NCBI RefSeq assembly: GCF_036038375.1
Contig: NZ_CP107935.1
Span: 1,550,001 to 1,614,000 of the forward strand
Origin: Streptomyces sp. NBC_00414
Lineage (GTDB): Bacteria > Actinomycetota > Actinomycetes > Streptomycetales > Streptomycetaceae
DNA length: 64,000 nucleotides
Direction: 5' to 3'
The notes under the pieces are model-generated. The model saw only the letters and a list, made by a program, of their open reading frames with translations. It did no database searches and had not been told where the DNA came from. How positions within the stretch are numbered: position 1 is the stretch's first letter; each line of letters opens with the position of its first letter. Of the stretch, positions 41,987-53,493 are shown piece after piece. The position numbers were made by a program, and so were the translations under genes.

Positions 41987-43507
41987 TCAGGGCCAATAGG
42001 CCTTTCGGAGGCGGGACTTGGCCAGCTTGCCGGTCGGCGTACGCGGGATCTCGTCCGTGAAGTCCACACTGCGGGGTGCCTTGTAGTGGGCGATGCGGTC
42101 GCGGACGAAGTCGAGGAGTTCGCGTTCGAGTCCGGGACCCGGGGTCGCGTCGGGGGCGGGCTGGACGACCGCCTTGACCGCCTCGCCCATCTCCGCGTCC
42201 GGGACACCGACGACCGCGACGTCGGCGACCTTCGGATGCAGGGTGAGGCAGTTCTCGATCTCCTGCGGGTAGATGTTCACGCCGCCGGAGATGATGGTGA
42301 ACGCCCTGCGGTCGGTGAGGAAGAGGTAGCCGTCCTCGTCGACGTGCCCGATGTCGCCCGTGGTCGTCCAGTCGGGGTGGTCGGGGTGCTGTGCCTCCCG
42401 GGTGCGGGCCTCGTCGTTGTGGTAGCGGAACGGGAGTTCGTCGCGCTCGAAGTAGACGGTCCCGGTCTCGCCGACGGGCAGCACCTTGCCGTCGTCGTCG
42501 CAGATCCGCAGCTCGCCGAGGAATCCGCCGCGGCCCACCGTCCCGGGCTTGCGCAGCCATTCGTCCGGGCTGACGAAGGTGATCCCGTTGGCCTCCGTCG
42601 CCGAGTAGTACTCGTACAGGACGGGTCCCCACCAGTCCATCATCCGGCGTTTGACCTCGACGGGGCAGGGTGCGGCGGCATGGACGGCGACCCTCATCGA
42701 CGACACGTCGTAGGCGGCGCGCACCTCGTCCGGCAGCTTCAGCATCCGTACGAACATGGTGGGCACCCACTGGCTGTGCGTGACCCGGTGCCGTTCGATC
42801 GCCGCCAACGCCCCTCGCGGGTCGAAGGAGTTCAGGGAGTCCATGAGGACGATGGTGCCGCCGGTCGCGGTCAGCACGAAGCAGAAGCGCAGCGGCGCAG
42901 CGTGGTAGAGCGGGGCCGGACAGAGGTAGACGCTGTCCTCGCCGAAGCCGTACAGGGGCTGGAAGAGCAGTTGCGGGATGCTCATCTCCTCGCGGATGTC
43001 ACCCTCGGGCAGGGTCGGCGCGATGCCCTTGGGCAGGCCGGTGGTGCCGGACGAGTAGAGCATGTCGACGCCACGGGGCTGGTACTCGGGCGGTTCGGGT
43101 GAGGCGTCGGCGAGAGCCCGCTCGTACGAGCCGTCGTCGAAGCCCAGGTGCAGTGCGGTGTCCGGCGCCGACGCACGTACTTCGCGGCCGAGTTCGGCGA
43201 GCGGTGCGGAGACGATGAGCGCCCTCGCGCCGCAGTCGCGGACGATGTAGGCGGCCTCGTCGGCGGTCAGGTGGTGGTTGACCACGGTCAGATAGAGGCC
43301 GGAGCGCAGTGCCGCCCAGTAGACCTCCAGGACACGTGGGTCGTTGTCGGAGAGGAGCGCCAGATGGTCGCCCACGCGCAGCCCGGCTGACCGCAGGTGG
43401 TCGGCGAGCCGCAGGGAGCGGTCCTCCAACTGGCCGTAGGTGAGAGTACGGCCGCCGTCGGCGGTGACGACGGCCGTCCTGGCGGGGTCGTACGCTCCGG
43501 GATACAT
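41987..43507 (-). CDS. Acyl-CoA synthetase (AMP-forming)
   Basis: 506 residues. ANL-superfamily enzyme that activates a carboxylic acid to its CoA thioester. P-loop YSSGTTGLPKGIAP; A5 motif YEYYSATEANGITFVSPDEW; A7/A8 TTGDIGHVDEDGYLFLTDRR and IISGGVNIYPQEIENCL; catalytic Lys in PRTPTGKLAKSRLRKA. The size and YWAALRSGLYLTVVNHHLTA segment resemble short/medium or aromatic acid ligases. It faces the LLM oxygenase gene, so the two may share a substrate class, but this is inference. Confidence 0.92.
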   Translation of the reverse strand: MYPGAYDPARTAVVTADGGRTLTYGQLEDRSLRLADHLRSAGLRVGDHLALLSDNDPRVLEVYWAALRSGLYLTVVNHHLTADEAAYIVRDCGARALIVSAPLAELGREVRASAPDTALHLGFDDGSYERALADASPEPPEYQPRGVDMLYSSGTTGLPKGIAPTLPEGDIREEMSIPQLLFQPLYGFGEDSVYLCPAPLYHAAPLRFCFVLTATGGTIVLMDSLNSFDPRGALAAIERHRVTHSQWVPTMFVRMLKLPDEVRAAYDVSSMRVAVHAAAPCPVEVKRRMMDWWGPVLYEYYSATEANGITFVSPDEWLRKPGTVGRGGFLGELRICDDDGKVLPVGETGTVYFERDELPFRYHNDEARTREAQHPDHPDWTTTGDIGHVDEDGYLFLTDRRAFTIISGGVNIYPQEIENCLTLHPKVADVAVVGVPDAEMGEAVKAVVQPAPDATPGPGLERELLDFVRDRIAHYKAPRSVDFTDEIPRTPTGKLAKSRLRKAYWP

Positions 43508-43540
43508 GCGGGGACGGTACCCCGGTTCGGTGACGGTCCG

Positions 43541-44713
43541 TCAGGGGTGTGCGAGCGCTTCCGTGTTGGCCCCGGTGACCGGATGAGTGGACGCCTCCGG
43601 CTTCGCCCGGCTTGCCGGGTGCGCGGCACAGGCGGAGGGGGTGGTGGCCGTTTCGGCGGCCCGGGCGAGGGCCCGCCGGTCGGGGGCGGAGCCCGGCGGG
43701 AGCACCGGCCGGACGTGCACCTCGGCCACGAGGTCGCGGGCCGACACGACCCGCCACACCGAGGCGAGCAGCGAGTCGCTGCCCACGAAGGCGGGTGCGG
43801 TGCTGACCGCGCCCCCGTCGTGCCGGTAGTGGAGACGCACCGGCTGGACGGCCGCGTCCGCGTCGAGGGCGGCCTGGAAGGCGGCCCGGCGGAAACGGCC
43901 CTGGGCCCGGCCGCACCAGGTGCTGCCCTCGGGGAAGACCACGACCGCCCCGCCGCCGCGCAGGGATTCCGCGATCCGCCCGACCGTCTCCGGCAGCGCG
44001 CGCAGCCGGTCGCGTTCGATGAACAGCGCGCCGCTGCTCGCGGTGAGCGCCCCGGCCACGGGCCACTGCCGGATCTCCGCCTTGGCGAGCATCCTGCCGG
44101 GGCGGACGGCGGCGAGCAGCGGGATGTCGAGCCAGGAGATGTGGTTGGCCACCAGCAGCAGGCCCCCGGTGGGCGGGGCCGCGCCGGTGGCACGTACCCG
44201 GACGCCCGCGGTGCGCACGATCGTCCGGCACCATGCCCTGATGAGCCGGTCGCGCCGGGCCGCGGGAACCCGCGCGGCGACCGGGATCAGTACGACCCCG
44301 GTGGCGACCACGAAGAGCAGCGAGATCAGCCGCAGCCCGGCACGCGGTACGGCGGCGACCGCCCGCACGGACTCCACGCAGGCCCCCGGAGTGCAGGGGG
44401 CACTGGGCAGCCAGACGCTCGCGAGGGCGGAAGGAGCGGCGGGGGCGGGAAGAGCGGCTGGGGTTGCCGGGGTGGCGGGAGTGGCAGCCGGTGCCGTCCC
44501 GGCCGGACGTACGACGACCGGCACGGCGACGACCGGGGCGGAGACGGCTGACGGGGCGGAGACGGCCGGCGCGGAGGAGACCGGCGAGCCGCCGCGTCGC
44601 GGGCGCGGCACCTTTCCGGTGCCGAGGAGCGCCGCACCGCCCGTGCCCGGCCCGGCGAGGGGCACCGTGGTGCGGCGCGGACGCAGGAGCACACCCATGC
44701 GGGACGCGTTCAT
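43541..44713 (-). CDS. 1-acylglycerol-3-phosphate O-acyltransferase-like (PlsC/OlsA-like)
   Basis: 390 residues from ATG 44713. A long Ala/Pro-rich N-terminal region (about 110 residues) is followed by a membrane helix (LISLLFVVATGVVLIPVAAR) and the PlsC domain: acyltransferase motif NHISWLD (H-x4-D), substrate motif FPEGSTWCGRAQGRFRRAAF, and a second motif ALFIERDR. It directly follows, with a one-base overlap, a GNAT gene of the OlsB type, so together they probably make ornithine lipid: OlsB adds the first acyl group to ornithine, this protein the second. Confidence 0.85.
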   Translation of the reverse strand: MNASRMGVLLRPRRTTVPLAGPGTGGAALLGTGKVPRPRRGGSPVSSAPAVSAPSAVSAPVVAVPVVVRPAGTAPAATPATPATPAALPAPAAPSALASVWLPSAPCTPGACVESVRAVAAVPRAGLRLISLLFVVATGVVLIPVAARVPAARRDRLIRAWCRTIVRTAGVRVRATGAAPPTGGLLLVANHISWLDIPLLAAVRPGRMLAKAEIRQWPVAGALTASSGALFIERDRLRALPETVGRIAESLRGGGAVVVFPEGSTWCGRAQGRFRRAAFQAALDADAAVQPVRLHYRHDGGAVSTAPAFVGSDSLLASVWRVVSARDLVAEVHVRPVLPPGSAPDRRALARAAETATTPSACAAHPASRAKPEASTHPVTGANTEALAHP

Positions 44714-45483
44714 CACGCGGGCACGAGGGAGAGGAAGTGCCGCAGATAGCGCGGGTTGACCCGGCGCATCGACAGCAGCACGTACAGGTCGGCGACGCCG
44801 AAGTCCGGGTCGTGCGCCGGCTCCGCGCAGACCCAGGCGCCCAGGCGCAGGTAGCCGCGCAGGAGCGGGGGAAGCTCGGCGCGGCCTGCCCGGGCGATCC
44901 CCTCGGAGTTCCAGGGCAGCAGCGGCCGTACGCGGTACTCCTCGGGTGCCAGGTGCTTGTCCCGCACCCGGTCCCAGGTGCCCGCGGCGAGGGCCCCGCC
45001 GTCGGCGAGCGGGATGGAGCAGCAGCCCGCCAGCCACTCGTGGCCGCTGTCGGTCATGTAGCGGGCGATGCCGGCCCAGATCAGGCCGATGACCGCGCCG
45101 TCGCGGTGGTCGGGGTGGACACAGGAGCGGCCGACCTCGACGAGACCGGAGCGGATCCCGGCGAGGGGCCCGAGGTCGAACTCGCTCTCCGAGTAGAGCC
45201 GTCCGGCGACCGCGGCACGCTCGGGAGGCAGCAGCCGGTAGGTGCCGACGACCTGGCCGGTCGTGTTGTCGCGGACGAGCAGGTGGTCGCAGTACGCGTC
45301 GAAGGCGTCGACGTCGAGGCCGGGCTGCTCGGTGGCCAGCAGGGCGCCCATCTCGCCGGCGAAGACGTCGTGGCGCAGTCGCTGTGCGGCCCGGACGTCG
45401 GACTCGTCGCGGGCGAGGGTGACGGTGTAGCGGGTGGGTGTGGTCGACAGTGGGGGGCTGTCGAGCGTGGAAACGCCGGTCAT
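44713..45483 (-). CDS. GNAT-family acyltransferase, OlsB-like (ornithine acylation)
   Basis: 256 residues from ATG 45483. The sequence YTVTLARDESDVRAAQRLRH, DVFAGEMGALL, DAYCDHLLVRDNTTGQVVGT, FDLGPLAGIRSGLVEVGRSC and HPDHRDGAVIGLIWAGIARY matches the hemolysin-like/OlsB GNAT branch that acylates ornithine with 3-hydroxyacyl groups. The gene order OlsB-like then PlsC-like, overlapping by a base, is the conserved ornithine-lipid pair. Regulation is unknown; ornithine lipids replace phospholipids when phosphate is low. Confidence 0.85.
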   Translation of the reverse strand: MTGVSTLDSPPLSTTPTRYTVTLARDESDVRAAQRLRHDVFAGEMGALLATEQPGLDVDAFDAYCDHLLVRDNTTGQVVGTYRLLPPERAAVAGRLYSESEFDLGPLAGIRSGLVEVGRSCVHPDHRDGAVIGLIWAGIARYMTDSGHEWLAGCCSIPLADGGALAAGTWDRVRDKHLAPEEYRVRPLLPWNSEGIARAGRAELPPLLRGYLRLGAWVCAEPAHDPDFGVADLYVLLSMRRVNPRYLRHFLSLVPA

Positions 45484-45619
45484 GGCTCTCTCCTGGTCAC
45501 AGGCCGGATGCGGCGGAGCGGCGCGGCGGACCGGGTGTATCGGTCCGTGCGCTCCTGTTCTTCCGACCCCGGCTGACCACCGAGTAACCCACGGAGAGAG
45601 CCCGAGTGTGAGCTTGCTG

Positions 45620-45770
45620 AACCCCAGGGGCGCCCCCCGCAAGGGGCGCGGGGAACGGCGCAGTCTTTTGTCTTTCAGCGGCGCGGGCAACGGCGCAGTC
45701 CGTTCGCCCTTAGCGGCGCGGGGAACGGCGCAGTCTTTCGCCCTTCAGGGGCGCGGGGAACGGCGCGACC
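45620..45770. repeat. Cluster of Streptomyces palindromic repeats
   Basis: Four tandem copies of the unit GGCGCGGGGAACGGCGC at about 45642, 45681, 45715 and 45752, with related spacers (TCTTTYGTCTTTCAG-like). Same unit as at 33736 and 50280. Gap between OlsB-like start and the sdhB stop; otherwise no gene. Confidence 0.8.
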
Positions 45771-45830
45771 AGCCCCCACCCACCCGCACCCGCCCACATA
45801 CCGAACGCAGTTCCCAAAGGCGGGCAAGCC

Positions 45831-46576
45831 CTACCGCTTGCCCGCCTTCCGGCTGGCCCGCAACCACTCCTTGTTCATCCCGGTGATGGAGAACAACGGA
45901 ATCCCCTTGGGACAAGCAGTCGCACACTCCCCCGCGAGCGTGCACCCCCCGAACCCCTCCTCGTCCATCTGCGCGACCATGTCCAGCACCCGCGTCTCCC
46001 GCTCGGGAGCCCCCTGCGGCAGCACATTGAGATGATTCACCTTCGCCGAGGTGAACAGCATCGCCGCCCCGTTGGGGCAGGCCGCCACACACGCCCCGCA
46101 CCCGATGCACTCGGCATGCTCGAACGCGAAGTCCGCGTCCGGCTTGGGCACCGGCGTGGCATGCGCCTCCGGCGCGGCCCCGGTCGGCACGCTGACGTAC
46201 CCGCCGGCCTGGATGATCCGGTCGAGCGCGGACCGGTCGACGACGAGGTCCTTGACGACCGGGAAGGCGGAGGCCCGCCAGGGCTCGACGTCGATGGTGT
46301 CGCCGTCGGCGAAGGACCGCATGTGCAGCTGGCAGGAGGTGGTGCGCTCGGGCCCGTGCGCGTCGCCGTTGATGACGAGCGAGCAGGCGCCGCAGATCCC
46401 CTCGCGGCAGTCGTGGTCGAAGGCGACCGGATCGTCCCCGGCGAGGATGAGGTCCTCGTTGAGGGTGTCGAGCATCTCCAGGAAGGACATGTCGGCCGAG
46501 ATGCCGTCCACTTCGTACGTGGACATCGCTCCGTCGGCGTCGGCGTCGGGCTGCCGCCAGACGCGTAGGGTCAGCT

Positions 46577-46580
<4 letters not shown>
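45831..46580 (-). CDS. sdhB: Succinate dehydrogenase/fumarate reductase iron-sulfur subunit
   Basis: 249 residues. Carries [2Fe-2S], [4Fe-4S] and [3Fe-4S] clusters: [17 protein letters not shown] with a following Cys, [18 protein letters not shown], and [18 protein letters not shown]. Transfers electrons from SdhA to the quinone. Last gene of sdhC-A-B; start overlaps the sdhA stop by 4 bp (ATGA). The long C-terminal cluster region and partner SdhC fit the type B (menaquinone, two-heme) class. Confidence 0.95.
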
Positions 46581-48547
<1,967 letters not shown>

Positions 48548-48548
48548 G

Positions 48549-49256
48549 TCAGCTCACCACTCCGGTCATCACGCCCACGGGTACGGCGACGAAGCCCGCC
48601 GTGAGCACCACGGCGAGCACGTTGGCGACGGTCTTGAAGGCCCGGTCGCGGGTGCGGCTGCCCACGCCGAGGGTCTGTGCGGCGCTCCAGAAGCCGTGCC
48701 GGACGTGCAGGCCGAGCGCGAGCACGGCGACGATGTAGACGACGTTGCCGTACCAGGTGGAGAAGGTGTCGATCACGTTCTGGTACGGGTGTCCGGACTG
48801 GAAGCCGTTCGCGTGCACGGTGCCGGTCGTCAGGTCCAGGATGTGCCAGACGATGAACAGGCCGAGGATGATCCCGCCCCAGCGCATGGTGCGCGTCGCG
48901 TAACTGGCCCGGGGCTTCTTGTGCACGTACTTGGTGGGGCGCGCCCTGATGTCACGGCGGCTGAGCTGGTACGCGGAGACGGCGTGCGCGACGACGGCGG
49001 CCACCAGGACCACGCGGACGATCCACAGCGCCCACTCGTAGTGCAGGAAGGGCTCGCCGAGGGTGCGCAGCCAGTGCGCGTAGCCGTTGAAGTCGTCCGA
49101 CCCGAAGAAGATCTTCAGGTTGCCCATCATGTGGACGACCAGGTACCCCAGCATGATCAGGCCGCTGACGGCCATCACGGTCTTCTTGCCGACGGACGAG
49201 TCCCACACGGTGCGCGTCATGGACGGTTTTCGTTCCGTCCGCGTTGCCAGAGCCAT
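48549..49256 (-). CDS. sdhC: Succinate dehydrogenase cytochrome b subunit (five-helix, type B)
   Basis: 235 residues from ATG 49256; an in-frame ATG 36 bases later ([13 protein letters not shown]) is also fair. Five membrane helices with His residues for two hemes: [75 protein letters not shown]. Single large anchor of the B. subtilis type. First gene of sdhCAB; a LysR gene is divergent 94 bp away. Confidence 0.93.
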   Translation of the reverse strand: MALATRTERKPSMTRTVWDSSVGKKTVMAVSGLIMLGYLVVHMMGNLKIFFGSDDFNGYAHWLRTLGEPFLHYEWALWIVRVVLVAAVVAHAVSAYQLSRRDIRARPTKYVHKKPRASYATRTMRWGGIILGLFIVWHILDLTTGTVHANGFQSGHPYQNVIDTFSTWYGNVVYIVAVLALGLHVRHGFWSAAQTLGVGSRTRDRAFKTVANVLAVVLTAGFVAVPVGVMTGVVS

Positions 49257-49315
49257 GTGAGGGACGTTACGGCCGACCGGGGCGATCGGTCCAAGACATG
49301 GTGCGGCTCGTTTCC

Positions 49316-49330
49316 ATAGCCACTGCCTAT
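49316..49330. promoter_or_regulatory. LysR box ATAG-N7-CTAT
   Basis: ATAGCCACTGCCTAT is a palindrome with T-N11-A, the pattern recognised by LysR-type regulators, 20 bp before the LysR start and 60 bp before sdhC on the other strand. A site for autoregulation and for control of the sdh operon. Confidence 0.65.
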
Positions 49331-49350
49331 CGTGGACGTACGATGGGGGA

Positions 49351-50235
49351 ATGCAGTTCCAGCAGCTCCAGTACTTCGTGGCGGTCGCCGAGACCCGGCA
49401 TTTCACCCGGGCCGCCGACGTGGTCCATGTGGCCCAGCCGTCGCTCTCCCAGCAGATCAAGGCGCTGGAGCGGGAGTTGGGGGCCGACCTCTTCCTCCGG
49501 GCGCGCGGGAACATCACGCTCACGGACGCCGGGGAGGCCCTGCTGCCGCTGGCCCGGCGCATCCTGGCGGACGCGGACACGGCCCGGCACGAGGTGCAGG
49601 AGCTGGCCCAGCTGCGCAGCGGGCGGGTCCGGCTGGGCGCGACGCCGAGTCTGTGCACGGGGCTGCTGCCGGACGTACTGCGCGCCTTCCACGACCGCTA
49701 TCCGGGGATCAGGCTGCTGATCGAGGAGGGCGGCTCCCACGACCTCGTACGGGAGCTGGCCCGTGGGGCGCTCGACCTGGCTCTCGTCGTCCTGCCGCTG
49801 CCGACGCCGTCGCCCGCGCTGACCACGGTGGAGGTGTTGCGGGAGGACCTGGTCGTGGTGTCGTCACCGGATGCGCCGGCTCCGGGGCGTGGGCGGCGGA
49901 CCGTGGGTGTCCCCGATCTGGAGGGGGAACGGCTCGTGATGTTCCGGCACGGGTACGACCTGCGGGAGCTGACCGTCGCCGCGTGCCGCTCCGCGGGGTT
50001 CGAGCCGGACTTCGCGGTGGAGGGCGGGGAGATGGACGCGGTGCTGGGGTTCGTGCGGGCGGGGCTGGGGGTGGCCGTGGTGCCCCGGATGGTGGCGACT
50101 CGGTCGGGGCGGGGGCTGCGGGTGACGCCGCTCGCTCGGCCCGGGCTGGCCCGGACCATCGCGCTGGCCCACCGCAGTGACGTGGCCCCGCCGCGGGCTG
50201 CGCGGGAGCTCCAGCGGATGCTCCTCGAACGCTGA
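49351..50235 (+). CDS. LysR-family transcriptional regulator
   Basis: 294 residues. Winged helix-turn-helix MQFQQLQYFVAVAETRHFTR and ADVVHVAQPSLSQQIKALER, then a LysR substrate domain (RLGATPSLCTGLLPDVLRAF; GLGVAVVPRMVATRSG). Divergent from sdhCAB with a T-N11-A site between, so it probably controls that operon. The effector, perhaps a dicarboxylate, is not known. Followed by a 310-bp gap filled with palindromic repeats. Confidence 0.93.
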   Translation: MQFQQLQYFVAVAETRHFTRAADVVHVAQPSLSQQIKALERELGADLFLRARGNITLTDAGEALLPLARRILADADTARHEVQELAQLRSGRVRLGATPSLCTGLLPDVLRAFHDRYPGIRLLIEEGGSHDLVRELARGALDLALVVLPLPTPSPALTTVEVLREDLVVVSSPDAPAPGRGRRTVGVPDLEGERLVMFRHGYDLRELTVAACRSAGFEPDFAVEGGEMDAVLGFVRAGLGVAVVPRMVATRSGRGLRVTPLARPGLARTIALAHRSDVAPPRAARELQRMLLER

Positions 50236-50279
50236 GCCGCGTTCCGCTTGGGCGCGGTTCAAGTCTGCGGGCCGGTGGG

Positions 50280-50512
50280 GGCCGGCCGCGCCGTTCCCCG
50301 CGCCCCCAAAACCAAAAGATTGCGCCGTTCCCCGCGCCCCCCAAAAGCAGGGGCCGCGCCCCCCGCTGCCGAAAGACAGGGCCGCAGCCCCGTCTTTCAG
50401 GGGCGCGGGGAACTGCGCGCCCAGCCACGACGTACCCGCACCGTCGGAACCAGGCTCACCCCCTCAGGGGCGCGGGGAACTGCGCGGCCGGCCCCCACCG
50501 GCCCGCAGAACA
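50280..50512. repeat. Cluster of Streptomyces palindromic repeats, both orientations
   Basis: Four copies of the GGCGCGGGGAAC unit: two inverted (GTTCCCCGCGCC near 50293 and 50329), two direct (50399 and 50468), forming large potential hairpins between the convergent LysR and cyclic-di-GMP genes. Likely terminator; no gene. Confidence 0.8.
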
Positions 50513-50548
50513 CCCCCCGGCCCAAGCCCCGCCAGGGACCCGCACGGG

Positions 50549-52684
50549 TCACCCCGTGGCGTCCACCAACGCCAAATCGTGCAGCCGCTCCGGAGGACCG
50601 GGCCGCGCGTAGTACCAGCCCTGAGCCGTGTCACAGCCCAGCAGCCGCAACTGCTCGGCCTGCGCCCCCGTCTCCACCCCCTCGACCGTGACCGCGAGGT
50701 CAAGGCTGTGGGCGAGGGAGACGATCCCCTCCACGATCTTGAGGTCGACAGGATCGGCGGGGAACTGCTGCATGCCCTGTGTGAAGGACCGGTCGAGCTT
50801 CAGGATGCTCACCGGCAGCCGCCGCAGATTGGCCAGGTTCGAGTACCCCGTACCGAAGTCGTCGAGCGCGATGTCGACCCCCATCTCGGCGAGCCGCCGC
50901 AGCGGCTTCAGGAGATCGTCGTCGGCACCGATCAGCGCGGACTCGGTGACCTCCAGGCAGAGCGAGTTCGGTTCGAGCCCGACCCGCTCCAGGATGTCCA
51001 CCGTGTCGGAGACAAGGCCGGGATGGGTCAGCTGGCACGGCGACAGATTGACATTGATCCGCAGCGGACCCGCGTCGGAGTGACGTTCCTGCCACACCCG
51101 GGCCTGCCGGACCGACTGCTCCAGGACCCAGCGCCCCAGCGGCACGATCAGACCGGTGTGCTCGGCGAGCGGGATGAACCGGTCGGGCCCGAGCACCCCG
51201 TGCTGCGGATGCAGCCAGCGCACGAGCGCCTCCGCCCCGTGCACACTGCCGTCGCCGAGATGGACGAGCGGCTGGTACTCGATGAAGAACTCGCCCCGGT
51301 CCAGCGCCGCGGGCAGCGCCGTGGTGAGCCCGTGCCGGGTGATCGCCCGCGCGTCGGCCTCCGCGTCGGCCAGCTCGTAACGGTTGCCGCCCGCCGACTT
51401 GGCCCGGTACATCGTGATGTCGGCGCTGCGCAGCACCTCCGCGGGTCCGCGCTCGCCCGCGGGGCCCTCGACGATGCCGATGCTGCCGCGGACCGTGAGT
51501 TCGCGGCCGTCGATGCGCACCGGGGTGATCAGGGCGTTCATGATGCGGTCGGCGAGCGCGTCGACCTCGCTCTCGGTGTCGGGCCCGGTGGTCAGCGCCA
51601 CGAACTCGTCGCCGCCGAGCCTGGCCACCATCTCGCCGGGCGCGGTCGCGCAGGACTGCAGCCGGTCGGCGACCTCGACGAGCAGCCGGTCGCCCGCCGC
51701 GTGCCCGAGGCTGTCGTTGATGGTCTTGAAGCCGTCGAGGTCGAGGTAGCAGAGCCCGAAGCGCTGGCCGTCCCCTGCCGCGAGTGCCTTGTCGAGCCGC
51801 TCGAAGAACAGGGTGCGGTTGGGCAGCCCGGTGAGCGCGTCGTGCGTCGCCTCGTACCGGAGCCGGAGGTTGAGCAGCCTGCGCTCGGTGGTGTCCTCCA
51901 TGAGGGCGAGCTGGTACTGCGGCTCCCCGTCCGGGTCACGCAGCAGCGAGACGGTGAGGTTGGTCCACAGAACCGTTCCGTCGGGCCGGTAGAAGGCCTT
52001 CTCGACGTGGTAGTGCTCGCGGTCGCCGCGCACCAGCTCCTCGTAGAGCCGCCAGACCTGCGGAGCGTCCTCGGGGTGGGTCCAGTCGGTGACGTTGCGC
52101 CCGCGCATCAGCTGCTCGGTGCCGCCGAACATGCGCAGCAGGGCGTTGTTCACCTGCAGGATGTTGCCGTCGAGGTCCGCGACTCCGATGCCTATGGCCG
52201 CGCCCTCGAACACCGCGCGGAAGCGTGCCTCGGTCGCGTGGAGCGCGTCCGCGACGATGCCCTGGGCCTGGAGGGCGGCGCGTGCGATGGTCTCCTGCTC
52301 GGCCAGCGTCCGCTCCCGCAGCGCCTTCGCGAACCCGGCGGCCATGGCGTGCTGCAGCCGCGCGGAGCGGGCGCGCAGGGCGTCCTGGGCTCCGTCCCCG
52401 CCGCAGTAGAGCACCAGGTAGGCGTCGACGCAGTCGAGTGTGGCGCTCAGGGCCTCGGGCTCCGTGCAGTGCGCCCCGATGAGCGCGGCGCCGACGGCCT
52501 GTCCCTCGGCCGCCTCGAACGTCCTGGCCCGCAGCGCCTCGCTGAGCCGCCGGGCGAGCGGCACCAGGCGCTGCTCGAACTCCGGCCGGGTCAGCGACGT
52601 GGCGGTCACCGGGAAGACGGCCCGGCTCCAGATCGTCGCGAACCTGCGCAGTCTGTCCTCCGGCCCGTCCGGCTCCGCGGTCAC
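50549..52684 (-). CDS. rmdA: PAS-GGDEF-EAL cyclic-di-GMP enzyme (RmdA-like)
   Basis: 711 residues from GTG 52684. Order: an N-terminal helical region (1-145), a PAS domain (about 150-268, FRAVFEGAAIGIGVADLDGN), GGDEF (ARLGGDEFVAL, 357-361), EAL (GAEALVRWLHP, 485-487), DDFGTGYSNL (608-617), KLDRSF and VEGVET. Both the cyclase and phosphodiesterase motifs are complete; the RxxD inhibition site before GGDEF is absent. From memory, S. coelicolor RmdA has this layout at the matching position near sdh and affects aerial hyphae. It is coupled to the upstream methyltransferase gene (GTGA). Confidence 0.88.
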   Translation of the reverse strand: MTAEPDGPEDRLRRFATIWSRAVFPVTATSLTRPEFEQRLVPLARRLSEALRARTFEAAEGQAVGAALIGAHCTEPEALSATLDCVDAYLVLYCGGDGAQDALRARSARLQHAMAAGFAKALRERTLAEQETIARAALQAQGIVADALHATEARFRAVFEGAAIGIGVADLDGNILQVNNALLRMFGGTEQLMRGRNVTDWTHPEDAPQVWRLYEELVRGDREHYHVEKAFYRPDGTVLWTNLTVSLLRDPDGEPQYQLALMEDTTERRLLNLRLRYEATHDALTGLPNRTLFFERLDKALAAGDGQRFGLCYLDLDGFKTINDSLGHAAGDRLLVEVADRLQSCATAPGEMVARLGGDEFVALTTGPDTESEVDALADRIMNALITPVRIDGRELTVRGSIGIVEGPAGERGPAEVLRSADITMYRAKSAGGNRYELADAEADARAITRHGLTTALPAALDRGEFFIEYQPLVHLGDGSVHGAEALVRWLHPQHGVLGPDRFIPLAEHTGLIVPLGRWVLEQSVRQARVWQERHSDAGPLRINVNLSPCQLTHPGLVSDTVDILERVGLEPNSLCLEVTESALIGADDDLLKPLRRLAEMGVDIALDDFGTGYSNLANLRRLPVSILKLDRSFTQGMQQFPADPVDLKIVEGIVSLAHSLDLAVTVEGVETGAQAEQLRLLGCDTAQGWYYARPGPPERLHDLALVDATG

Positions 52685-53493
52685 GCCGTGCGCCCCACGC
52701 CCGCGAAACCCGAGAAGGAGTACGGATCCTCGTCCTCGGACGCCGGGTCGGGCCGCCAGTTCGGCATCGGCACCAGTCCGGGTTCCACCATGTCGTACCC
52801 CTCGAAGAACCGCGCGATGTCCTCGCGCGAGCGCATGATCAGCGGGTTTCGGATGTCTCTGTAGACGTCTACGGCGCCCCCGGCCCGCTCCGGGGGGAGC
52901 GGGATCCCCTCGTACGAGGCGTGCGTGACGACGAACAGACTGCCGGGCGCCAGCGCGTCCCTCAGCTCGGCCACGGCCTTGTACGGGTCGTCCTCGTCCT
53001 CCACGAAGTGCAGTATGGCAACGAGCAGGAGGGCGACTGGCTGATTCAGGTCTATCAGGCTCTGCAGCCGGGGACTCGCCAGGATCTCCCGGGGCTTGCG
53101 GAGGTCGGCGGTGATGACGTCCGCGTCCTCGTTGCCGGCCAGCACGGACTCGCTGTGGGCCACGGCCACCGGGTCGTGGTCGACGTAGACGACACGTGCT
53201 CCCGGACGGGCGCTCTGGGCCACCTCGTGGACGTTGCCGAAGGTGGGGATGCCCGAGCCGATGTCCAGGAACTGGGTGATGCCCTCGGCGGCCGCGTAGC
53301 GCACGGCGCGGCGCAGGAACGCCCGGTTCGCCTGCATGATCTTGGGGAGTCCCGGCATGAACTCCATGGCCCTGCGCGCGGCTTCCCTGTCGACCTCGAA
53401 GTTGTGCGATCCGCCCAGGTAGTAGTCGTAGATGCGGCTCACACTGGGCACCGAGATGTCGATGCCGCGTGGGGCCCAGGCGGGACGCTCCAT
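52681..53493 (-). CDS. SAM-dependent methyltransferase, DUF574 family
   Basis: 270 residues from ATG 53493. The pattern IDISVPSVSRIYDYYLGGSH-NFEVDREAA near the start, LDIGSGIPTFGNVHEVAQ for SAM binding, VVYVDHDPVAVAHSESVLAG and ILHFVEDEDDPYKAVAELRD are hallmarks of the actinomycete DUF574 (PF04672) family. The natural substrate is unknown. Its stop overlaps the GTG of the cyclic-di-GMP gene by 4 bp, so the two proteins are made together. Confidence 0.93.
   Translation of the reverse strand: MERPAWAPRGIDISVPSVSRIYDYYLGGSHNFEVDREAARRAMEFMPGLPKIMQANRAFLRRAVRYAAAEGITQFLDIGSGIPTFGNVHEVAQSARPGARVVYVDHDPVAVAHSESVLAGNEDADVITADLRKPREILASPRLQSLIDLNQPVALLLVAILHFVEDEDDPYKAVAELRDALAPGSLFVVTHASYEGIPLPPERAGGAVDVYRDIRNPLIMRSREDIARFFEGYDMVEPGLVPMPNWRPDPASEDEDPYSFSGFAGVGRTA

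Noticed and set aside
50177..52864. 895-residue plus-strand frame over the cyclic-di-GMP gene
   Set aside because: Antisense shadow; the minus-strand protein has complete PAS, GGDEF and EAL motifs.
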